A stretch of 6,086 bases of DNA, taken from Aequorivita sp. (GTDB taxonomy: Bacteria; Bacteroidota; Bacteroidia; Flavobacteriales; Flavobacteriaceae). Under the pieces are notes generated by a model. That model was given only the letters and a program-made list of their open reading frames with translations. It searched no databases and was not told the DNA's origin. The position numbers and the translations under genes are program-made. How positions within the stretch are numbered: position 1 is the stretch's first letter; the number at the start of each line of letters is the position of its first letter. Location of the stretch: the NCBI GenBank assembly GCA_002733915.1, contig NVXN01000001.1, forward strand, positions 277,336 through 283,421, in the 5' to 3' direction. Of this stretch, positions 1-5,196 are shown one piece after another.

Positions 1-408
1 ATATTGAGTGGTGGTGTAGATGCAAACGCGCTTCACAAACCAAAACGTTTCTTTGGTGCCGCCCGTAATATTGAAAATGGTGGCTCACTAAGTATCATTG
101 CAACCGCTTTGACTGAAACGGGTTCTAAAATGGACGAGGTGATTTTTGAGGAATTTAAAGGAACCGGTAACATGGAACTTCAGTTGGATAGAAAAATCTC
201 CAACCGAAGAATTTTCCCTGCTATTGACCTTACCTCTTCAAGCACGCGACGTGACGATTTACTGCTTGATGAAAACACCATTCAAAGAATGTGGGTATTG
301 CGCAAATACCTTGCGGATATGAACCCAGTGGAAGCAATGGAATTCATCAACGACCGAGTTAAACAGACACGAAACAACGAAGAATTTTTGATTTCGATGA
401 ACGGATAA
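1..408 (+). CDS. rho: Transcription termination factor Rho, C-terminal part (5' partial)
   Basis: This is the C-terminal 135 residues of Rho, the hexameric RNA-dependent ATPase/translocase that ends transcription in the cytoplasm. The reading frame is open from base 1, so the gene starts outside the window; the TTG at 4 is an internal codon, not a start. Seen in the sequence: [20 protein letters not shown] near the left edge matches the Rho R-loop region. [11 protein letters not shown] follows, whose Arg (codon 190-192) corresponds to the conserved inter-subunit arginine finger. [17 protein letters not shown] and MWVLRKYL then match the conserved C-terminal helices. The end MNG-stop is close to the usual end of the family, so the 3' end looks intact. 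The RNA-binding N-terminus and Walker motifs are not visible. A strong hairpin terminator follows 23 bp after the stop codon, so the gene is probably the last of its transcript. Confidence 0.97.
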   Translation: MLSGGVDANALHKPKRFFGAARNIENGGSLSIIATALTETGSKMDEVIFEEFKGTGNMELQLDRKISNRRIFPAIDLTSSSTRRDDLLLDENTIQRMWVLRKYLADMNPVEAMEFINDRVKQTRNNEEFLISMNG

Positions 409-431
409 AGTTTTTTAAAATAACCTAATTG

Positions 432-460
432 AGCCCCGCAAAGTCTTGTGGGGCTTTTTT
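432..460 (+). terminator. Intrinsic terminator after rho
   Basis: A 10-bp stem is formed by AGCCCCGCAA (432-441) and TTGTGGGGCT (446-455), with one G-U pair and a 4-base AGUC loop. It is followed by a run of six T (455-460), the first of which also closes the stem. GC-rich stem plus U-tract is the classic rho-independent form. It lies 23 bp past the rho stop and 70 bp before the next gene, so it should separate rho from the peptidase gene. Confidence 0.92.
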
Positions 461-507
461 ATGACTTATAAATTACCACAGCCCTAAAAATGTTTTTATG
501 CCTTTAC

Positions 508-515
508 TATATTTG
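508..515 (+). promoter_or_regulatory. Bacteroidetes-type -7 promoter box for the M14 peptidase gene
   Basis: TATATTTG matches the Bacteroidetes sigma-factor -7 consensus TAnnTTTG exactly. It ends 15 bp before the ATG at 531, implying a 5' leader of only about 10 nt. A clear -33 TTG element at the expected distance is not seen. Position after the rho terminator and just before a gene with no other upstream signal supports it. Confidence 0.6.
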
Positions 516-530
516 TGAATATAATTTTCG

Positions 531-2285
531 ATGAAAAAAACACTACTACATTTCAGTCTGCTTTATTTACTGTTTTGTTTCGCACTACAGAACATTTCGG
601 CACAAAATTTAAACACCACTTTTGAAACTTCAAACGGCCTACAAACTGCACCGTATGAAGAAGTAATTGCATATTATTTAGCACTGGAAAAAAAATTCCC
701 CTCAATAACGGTTTATGAAATGGGACAGACCGATAGCGGTTTTCCGCTTCATTTGATAGTTTTTGATCCCGAAAATACAGTTCAAAATAACTCAAAAGAA
801 TTTTTTTCAAAAAACGGAAAAAACCTTTTATTAATAAATAATGGAATCCACCCCGGAGAACCAGACGGCATTGATGCTACAATGCTACTTTTTCGTGATT
901 TTGCCGAAAATAAAATTCCCGTTCCGAAGAATACTATAATTGCAACAATTCCTGTTTACAACATTGGCGGCGCTCTAAATAGAAACAGCACAAGCAGAAC
1001 CAACCAAAATGGGCCCGAGGAATACGGTTTTCGCGGTAATGCCCGAAATTATGATTTGAATCGTGATTTTATAAAAAGTGACACCAAAAATGCACGAGCT
1101 TTCGCAGACATTTTTCATTGGCTAAACCCAGATTTGTTTATAGATAATCACGTAAGCAACGGCGCAGATTATCAATATGTGCTTACCCATCTTTTTACAC
1201 AGCACAACAAATTGGGCGGAGATTTGGGCAACTATCTGCACACTTCGTTTATGCCACAATTGGAAAATTCCTTGCTTCAAAAAAAATGGGACATTACGCC
1301 TTATGTAAACGTTTTTAACCAAGTGCCAGAAAAAGGGTTCTCTCAATTTATGGATTCGCCGCGCTATTCTTCCGGTTACACTACTTTGTTCAATTCCTTA
1401 GGGTTAATCGTGGAAACACATATGCTAAAACCCTATAAACAAAGGGTTGAAGGCACTTATGAATTGATGAAAAGTTTTATAAACATTGCTGACAAAGACG
1501 CCGAAACAATAAAAACCCTTCGAAAAAATGCTTTGGAGAAATATGAAGTTGGCAGCTACTACCCGCTTTCGTGGGCAGTGGATTCCTCGAAAACCTCGAC
1601 ATTAAAATTTAAAGGTTTTGAAGGAAAAATGGTTCCGAGCAAAATTACAGGGGCAAAACGGTTGAAATATTTCCGCGATAAACCGTTTACGAAAGACGTT
1701 ACATATTACAATCATTTTAAGGCAACGGATTCCGTTACAATTCCTTCGGCATATATTGTTCCGAAGGGGTATTGGAATATTATTGAACTCTTAAAGTTGA
1801 ACAACATTGAATTTTCGGAATTTTCAAAAGACACTCTAATTACTGCGGAAGTTTATCACATTAAAAATTTTGAAACGGTTAAAAATCCTTTTGAGGGTCA
1901 TTACCTTCATTATAAAACGGAAGTATCAAAAAACACAGAAAATATTTCAGTAAAAAAAGGTGACATTTTAGTAAAAAACCAGCAGCCCGGGGTTCGCTAT
2001 CTTTTGGAAACCCTCGAACCTACTGCTCCCGACTCTTTTTTCAACTGGAATTTTTTCGATGCAATCCTTCAGCAAAAAGAAAGTTTTTCGCCCTATGTGT
2101 GGGAAGATATGGCTGAAAAATTTTTGAACGAAAATCCTGCAATAAGAAAAGAATTTGAAGCTATAAAGAAAACAGACCCCGCCTTTGCGAATAACTGGTA
2201 TGCGCAATTGGACTGGATCCACAAGCAATCGCCCTATTATGAGAAATCACACCTTCGTTATCCTATCGTTCGGGTGGGGGGTTAA
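531..2285 (+). CDS. Secreted M14-family zinc carboxypeptidase
   Basis: Predicted exported metallopeptidase of 584 residues. Residues 1-24 form a signal peptide (Lys-Lys, then a hydrophobic core LLYLLFCFAL, cleavage likely after ISA); Cys16 is not in a lipobox. The M14 fold follows at about 40-320: zinc ligands HPGE (His107, Glu110) and DNH (His207), the substrate-carboxylate pair Asn177-Arg178 in YDLNRDF, and catalytic Glu295 in IVETH. All key residues are present, so it should be active, releasing C-terminal amino acids or cleaving a cell-wall-type peptide; the substrate cannot be told. The C-terminal ~250 residues match no domain I recognise and lack an obvious type IX secretion sorting tail, so periplasmic or outer-membrane-associated location is an inference. 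The ATG at 531 is chosen because it directly precedes the signal peptide and follows a -7 box. The last 39 bp overlap the convergent NUDIX gene. Confidence 0.9.
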   Translation: MKKTLLHFSLLYLLFCFALQNISAQNLNTTFETSNGLQTAPYEEVIAYYLALEKKFPSITVYEMGQTDSGFPLHLIVFDPENTVQNNSKEFFSKNGKNLLLINNGIHPGEPDGIDATMLLFRDFAENKIPVPKNTIIATIPVYNIGGALNRNSTSRTNQNGPEEYGFRGNARNYDLNRDFIKSDTKNARAFADIFHWLNPDLFIDNHVSNGADYQYVLTHLFTQHNKLGGDLGNYLHTSFMPQLENSLLQKKWDITPYVNVFNQVPEKGFSQFMDSPRYSSGYTTLFNSLGLIVETHMLKPYKQRVEGTYELMKSFINIADKDAETIKTLRKNALEKYEVGSYYPLSWAVDSSKTSTLKFKGFEGKMVPSKITGAKRLKYFRDKPFTKDVTYYNHFKATDSVTIPSAYIVPKGYWNIIELLKLNNIEFSEFSKDTLITAEVYHIKNFETVKNPFEGHYLHYKTEVSKNTENISVKKGDILVKNQQPGVRYLLETLEPTAPDSFFNWNFFDAILQQKESFSPYVWEDMAEKFLNENPAIRKEFEAIKKTDPAFANNWYAQLDWIHKQSPYYEKSHLRYPIVRVGG

Positions 2286-2876
2286 GTATTCCTTTGGAAA
2301 TAGTAATTTTATGTTTTCATAGGAATCCTGCAAGGCCTTTTGCGATTTTTCAAAATCCTTCCACTTTACTTTTTTGATGCCTTCCTTGGGTTCGGGAATC
2401 AATGGACCATCATAATCACTGAACATATCGTACCAGTACGTTATTTTCAATCGAAATTTATTGTTTCGGGTAAAAACGTGATACGTTGTCATTAAAAAAT
2501 CCCGGATTTCAAGATCCTTTACCCCTGTTTCTTCAATAACCTCTCTTATGGCAGCCTCGCGGTGGGTTTCCCCTTTTTCAATTTTACCTTTCGGCAAGTC
2601 CCATTTTTTATTCCTTCGTATAAAAAGGATTTCTTTTTTACTGTTATAGACCAGTCCGCCAGCAGCTTCCACCACCTTTATTTTCTTTCTTAGAAAACGT
2701 TCCAGCTTTTCAGCATTCTTGTGGTAAAGATTTACGTAGAGTAGCTCGCCGTTGTTTATTTTTTTTACCAATTTTTTAAAACGTGCTTGTTTTAAAGGGA
2801 TGGTAGTATAATGCTCCCCAATATTTTTTTCCGTGGAAAGAATAATGGGAATATCTTTTACAAAAACTTTATACAT
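2247..2876 (-). CDS. NUDIX hydrolase with an extra N-terminal domain
   Basis: A 209-residue cytoplasmic NUDIX hydrolase. From the chosen start, residues 97-119 contain a perfect NUDIX box, G-x5-E-x7-REVIEETGV: Gly97, Glu103, Arg111, Glu112, and metal-binding Glu115 and Glu116. It is preceded by AAGGLVYN and KKWDLPKGK, typical of the fold. NUDIX enzymes cleave nucleoside diphosphates linked to another moiety; the substrate here is not predictable. Residues 1-68 lie outside the NUDIX fold and form a separate basic N-terminal region. The frame extends 7 codons upstream to an ATG at 2897, but the ATG at 2876 (MYKVFVKD) is preferred: it matches the start I remember for flavobacterial relatives, and the longer form would reach into pyrE. 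The start is 7 bp from divergent pyrE, and the stop lies inside the 3' end of the peptidase gene. The tail after LLFPKEYL is encoded by that overlap and may be a late extension. Confidence 0.9.
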   Translation of the reverse strand: MYKVFVKDIPIILSTEKNIGEHYTTIPLKQARFKKLVKKINNGELLYVNLYHKNAEKLERFLRKKIKVVEAAGGLVYNSKKEILFIRRNKKWDLPKGKIEKGETHREAAIREVIEETGVKDLEIRDFLMTTYHVFTRNNKFRLKITYWYDMFSDYDGPLIPEPKEGIKKVKWKDFEKSQKALQDSYENIKLLFPKEYLTPHPNDRITKV

Positions 2877-2879
2877 TTG
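2872..2879 (+). promoter_or_regulatory. -7 promoter box of pyrE, overlapping the NUDIX start codon
   Basis: TACATTTG fits the Bacteroidetes -7 consensus TAnnTTTG. It ends only 4 bp before the pyrE ATG at 2884, so the transcript should begin at or within a base or two of that ATG, giving a leaderless mRNA. The box covers the complement of the NUDIX ATG (2874-2876). No clear -33 TTG element is seen upstream, where the DNA also codes for the NUDIX N-terminus. Confidence 0.6.
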
Positions 2880-2883
2880 CACA

Positions 2884-3525
2884 ATGATATTAAACAAAGA
2901 AACGGCGCAAAAAACCGCTGCGTTACTATTGCAAATTAATGCAATTAAATTGCAACCACAAAACCCTTTTACATGGGCATCGGGATGGAAGTCTCCAATT
3001 TATTGCGACAACCGCATTACACTTTCCTACCCAATGATTCGCAACTACATCCGCGAGAATCTGGCCAAACAAATTGAAGAACTGTACGGAAAGCCCGAAA
3101 TGATTGCCGGCGTTGCCACTGGAGCCATCGGAATGGGGGCTTTGGTAGCAGACTATTTAAACGTGCCGTTTTGTTATGTGCGTCCTGAAGCAAAAGGCCA
3201 CGGCCGCCAAAATAAAATTGAGGGACATTTGGAACCCAATACCAGTGTGGTAGTCGTGGAAGATTTGATCAGCACCGGTAAGAGCAGCTTGATGGCCGTA
3301 GAGGCCTTAAAGGAAACCAATGCGCACGTAAAAGGCATGATGGCTATTTTCAGCTATGGTTTTAAAACTTCAGAAGAAAATTTTAAGAACGCAAACGTTA
3401 CCTTAAATACACTGAGCAATTATGAAATGTTGCTCCAAGAGGCCGAAAAGTCAAGATATATAAACGCTGATGAAGCAGTTTTGCTTTCGGAATGGCGGGA
3501 GAGCCCTGAGAGTTGGGGGCAATAG
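2884..3525 (+). CDS. pyrE: Orotate phosphoribosyltransferase
   Basis: PyrE joins orotate and PRPP to give orotidine 5'-monophosphate and pyrophosphate, the fifth step of de novo UMP synthesis, in the cytoplasm. The 213-residue length is normal for the family. Visible motifs: the N-terminal orotate-side segment FTWASGWKSPIYCDNR (29-44), the mobile catalytic loop KGHGRQNKIEG (104-114) with Lys104 and His106, and the PRPP-binding motif VVVVEDLISTGKSS (122-135) with Glu126-Asp127. All key residues are intact. The start is ATG 2884 (MILNKETAQ), 4 bp after the -7 box. An in-frame ATG at 2833 would add 17 residues encoded within the NUDIX gene and upstream of the promoter, so it is rejected. The gene diverges from NUDIX and is followed by a small SRPBCC gene on the same strand, probably co-transcribed. 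No attenuator or other pyrimidine-responsive element is visible. Confidence 0.97.
   Translation: MILNKETAQKTAALLLQINAIKLQPQNPFTWASGWKSPIYCDNRITLSYPMIRNYIRENLAKQIEELYGKPEMIAGVATGAIGMGALVADYLNVPFCYVRPEAKGHGRQNKIEGHLEPNTSVVVVEDLISTGKSSLMAVEALKETNAHVKGMMAIFSYGFKTSEENFKNANVTLNTLSNYEMLLQEAEKSRYINADEAVLLSEWRESPESWGQ
2895..2902 (-). promoter_or_regulatory. Possible -7 promoter box for the NUDIX gene, inside pyrE
   Basis: Read on the minus strand this is TTTCTTTG, matching five of the six fixed bases of TAnnTTTG (second base T, not A). It sits 18 bp before the NUDIX ATG at 2876, a reasonable distance, and lies in pyrE codons 4-7. It is the best candidate close to the start, but a one-mismatch match in AT-rich DNA is weak evidence. 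Confidence 0.25.
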
Positions 3526-3549
3526 TTTTCAGTCGCAGTTTTCAGTCAC
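3524..3549 (+). repeat. Two-copy 13-bp tandem repeat after pyrE
   Basis: AGTTTTCAGTCGC (3524-3536) is followed directly by AGTTTTCAGTCAC (3537-3549), 12 of 13 bases identical. The first copy begins on the last two bases of the pyrE stop codon. From memory, AGTTTTCAGTC-type short tandem repeats occur in intergenic DNA of other flavobacteria, but that is not tested here. No hairpin is formed, so it is not an obvious terminator. Confidence 0.8.
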
Positions 3550-3572
3550 CACATTTACCACTTACAAACTCT

Positions 3573-3595
3573 TAAACTTCTAAACTTATAAACTT
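3573..3595 (+). repeat. Three-copy TAAACTT repeat before the SRPBCC gene
   Basis: TAAACTT occurs at 3573-3579, 3581-3587 and 3589-3595, each separated by one base, giving a strict 8-bp period. A degenerate copy, ACAAACT (3564-3570), lies just upstream. The array ends 5 bp before the ATG at 3601 and so forms the immediate leader of the next gene. No TAnnTTTG box is found in this spacer. Confidence 0.75.
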
Positions 3596-3600
3596 TTTAT

Positions 3601-3993
3601 ATGAAATTAAACAGCAAAAAAGTAACCGCCCAAAAATCCGCAGCCGAACTTTGTGATTTTTTGGCCGATGTAAAGAATTTTGAAACCTTGATGCCAGAGA
3701 ACATTAGCAAATTTGAGGTTTTAAGCGAAAAATCTTTTGTTTTCGCGTTAAAAGGAATGCCCGAAATAGCTTTGGAAGTAAAAGAAGTTGAAAAACCGAA
3801 CAAAGTGGTTTTGGGAGCAATTAGCGATAAAATCCCTTTCTCTTTAACTGGAAATATTGAAGCAGTTTCTGAAAACAGTTCAACCGTAGAACTTCTTTTT
3901 GAAGGCGAATTCAACGCGATGATGGCGATGATGGTAAAAGGGCCTATCTCCAAATTTATTGATACACTGGCTTCTAATTTAGAACAGGTTTAG
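3601..3993 (+). CDS. Small SRPBCC (START/polyketide-cyclase-like) protein
   Basis: A 130-residue soluble protein with no signal peptide or membrane segment. The pattern fits the SRPBCC helix-grip fold: a beta-strand start with basic residues, a helix followed by LADVKNFETLMPENISKFEV (the region where family members carry W/F-x-x-L-MP before the next strand), alternating strands through residues 40-105, and a long C-terminal helix near FIDTLASNLEQV. Proteins of this fold bind hydrophobic ligands in a deep cavity, but no ligand or reaction can be named and no catalytic residues are evident. ATG 3601 follows the TAAACTT repeats; no promoter box lies in the 75-bp gap, so read-through from pyrE is likely. 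It converges on birA, with the two stop codons overlapping in TTAG (3990-3993). The sequence of the C-terminal half is methionine-rich (MMAMMVKG). Assignment is by overall pattern rather than by a diagnostic motif. Confidence 0.8.
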   Translation: MKLNSKKVTAQKSAAELCDFLADVKNFETLMPENISKFEVLSEKSFVFALKGMPEIALEVKEVEKPNKVVLGAISDKIPFSLTGNIEAVSENSSTVELLFEGEFNAMMAMMVKGPISKFIDTLASNLEQV

Positions 3994-4721
3994 TAAATTA
4001 ACCTAACCTCTTTAAGTTGAAATTTTCGCAATCCTTCGTTTTCGGTTTCAACCAAAAGCTCGCCAATTTCAGAAACGCCATTTATTATTCCGTTAAATCG
4101 TGAACCATCGGGTGTTTCAAAAACCGAAACTTTCTCTTTTTGAAATAATTCATTTTCATACTTCAGTTTTATATCTTCAAAATTCTTTTGTGTCAGGTCT
4201 TTTAAATTTTGAAAAACTGAAATTACAATACTTTGAAATACTTCCTCCAAAAAAAAAGTTTTGCCGGTTTCAAGCTTCAGTGAACTAGCTTGCGGTAGCT
4301 TCAGGAAGTCAGTTTCATTTACATTGAGCCCAATTCCTATTATTGAATGCTTTACATAGTTGCCTTCCAGTACGTTTTCAATTAAAATCCCCCCAATTTT
4401 TTTATTGGCTGACAATATGTCGTTAGGCCATTTTATTGAAATATTTGGAACATTCAGACTTTTGAGCGCTTTCACAATAGCCAAAGAAACTGCCATAGAA
4501 ATCATAAATTGCCGCTCTATCTGCAGTCTATCAAAAGCCTTGAACATACTGAATGTAAGGCTTTGCCCTTCTCTTGATAGCCATAAATTGCCCATTTGTC
4601 CACGTCCAGAAATTTGACGGTTTGTAAGCACAACCGTTTCGTCCTGCAAGCATGTTTCTTTTGACAATTGCTTTAAGTAGGAATTGGTGGAATCGATGGC
4701 ATTAAGTTTGATTATCTTCAA
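3990..4721 (-). CDS. birA: Biotin--[acetyl-CoA-carboxylase] ligase, catalytic domain only
   Basis: This enzyme activates biotin with ATP to biotinyl-5'-AMP and transfers it to the lysine of biotin carrier domains such as AccB of acetyl-CoA carboxylase. Motifs in its 243 residues: DSTNSYLK (10-17), the adenylate-binding loop GRGQMGNLW (39-47), KWPNDI (97-102), GGILIE (110-115) and GIGLNVN (129-135), then the small C-terminal SH3-like domain around 195-243. It lacks the N-terminal helix-turn-helix of E. coli BirA, so it is a monofunctional class I ligase and not the repressor of biotin genes. The start codon is TTG (4719-4721). No ATG or GTG occurs in frame between it and an upstream in-frame stop, and the peptide KIIKLNAIDSTN begins where related proteins do. 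A run of nine T on the coding strand (4249-4257) lies in the KTFFLEE segment without breaking the frame. The gene diverges from rsfS (88 bp apart) and converges with the SRPBCC gene. Confidence 0.93.
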   Translation of the reverse strand: MKIIKLNAIDSTNSYLKQLSKETCLQDETVVLTNRQISGRGQMGNLWLSREGQSLTFSMFKAFDRLQIERQFMISMAVSLAIVKALKSLNVPNISIKWPNDILSANKKIGGILIENVLEGNYVKHSIIGIGLNVNETDFLKLPQASSLKLETGKTFFLEEVFQSIVISVFQNLKDLTQKNFEDIKLKYENELFQKEKVSVFETPDGSRFNGIINGVSEIGELLVETENEGLRKFQLKEVRLIY

Positions 4722-4777
4722 AACGATAATTATGTTTAGTATTCGCTTTTATGGCGCTTCAAGAAACAAAAAAGTAA

Positions 4778-4785
4778 TAACTTTG
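4778..4785 (+). promoter_or_regulatory. -7 promoter box for the rsfS-ftsH unit
   Basis: TAACTTTG matches the TAnnTTTG consensus. It ends 24 bp before the rsfS ATG at 4810, giving a leader of roughly 20 nt that is almost pure A/G/T-rich sequence (AAGAAAAGAAAAATAATTA) without a Shine-Dalgarno, typical for Bacteroidetes. A -33 TTG element is not clear. It lies in the 88-bp divergent gap between birA and rsfS. Confidence 0.6.
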
Positions 4786-4809
4786 CGAAAAAGAAAAGAA
4801 AAATAATTA

Positions 4810-5181
4810 ATGCAGAAAAAACAAGCAGGAACAGATCAACTTATTACCCAAATTATACGAGGGATTGAAGAAGTAAAAGGAAACGATATAGAAATTCTTG
4901 ACCTAAGGGAAATAGAAAACACCGTTTGTGACTATTTTATAATCTGCAATGGTACATCCAATACTCAGGTTAACGCCATTGTAAACTCCGTTCAAAAATC
5001 AGTAAGCAAAGCACTTAAGGAAAAACCATGGCACGTTGAAGGTAGCGACAACGCAGAGTGGATACTTATGGATTACGTTCACGTTGTAGTACACGTTTTC
5101 CAAAAGCATATTCGTGAATTTTATGATATTGAAGGGCTTTGGGGCGATGCAAAATCTGTTAAAATAGAAACAACACACTAA
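4810..5181 (+). CDS. rsfS: Ribosome silencing factor RsfS (Iojap/YbeB family)
   Basis: RsfS binds ribosomal protein uL14 on the large subunit, blocks joining with the 30S subunit and so dampens translation during starvation or stationary phase. Its 123 residues are close to the family length (E. coli protein about 105). Conserved segments seen: the CDYFIICNGTSNTQV core (40-54), HVEGSDNAEWILMDYVHVVV (75-94), and the C-terminal REFYDIEGLWGDA (102-114), which are hallmarks of the family. The N-terminal 10 residues are polar and probably flexible. ATG 4810 is chosen because it follows the -7 box and A-rich leader and gives the expected N-terminus before the first helix. ftsH follows after 15 bp on the same strand, so the two are very likely one operon. 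The older name Iojap-like reflects the plant homologue. Confidence 0.95.
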   Translation: MQKKQAGTDQLITQIIRGIEEVKGNDIEILDLREIENTVCDYFIICNGTSNTQVNAIVNSVQKSVSKALKEKPWHVEGSDNAEWILMDYVHVVVHVFQKHIREFYDIEGLWGDAKSVKIETTH

Positions 5182-5196
5182 AAAGAGAATTGCCAT

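Noticed and set aside
2288..2326. Inverted repeat ATTCCT (2288-2293) / AGGAAT (2321-2326), plus a TTCC-TTT-GGAA mini-hairpin, just after the peptidase stop
   Set aside because: Stems are only 4-6 bp, AT-rich, lack a following T-run and lie in NUDIX coding sequence; likely chance rather than a terminator.
2833..2883. Longer pyrE start at ATG 2833 (17 extra residues)
   Set aside because: It lies upstream of the -7 box and within the NUDIX gene, and the extra residues are not part of the PyrE fold; ATG 2884 gives the normal N-terminus.
2877..2897. Longer NUDIX start at ATG 2897 (7 extra residues)
   Set aside because: It would place the start inside pyrE, and the preferred MYKVFVKD start resembles flavobacterial relatives as I remember them.
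3597..3953. 118-codon open frame on the minus strand opposite the SRPBCC gene
   Set aside because: It is a shadow of the real gene: no promoter box, no recognisable domain, and a Ser/Phe-rich composition typical of an antisense frame.
4249..4257. Nine-base A/T homopolymer in birA as a possible phase-variation switch
   Set aside because: The frame is intact, such tracts are common in AT-rich genomes, and a housekeeping ligase is an unlikely target for switching; variation between reads would be needed to revive the idea.
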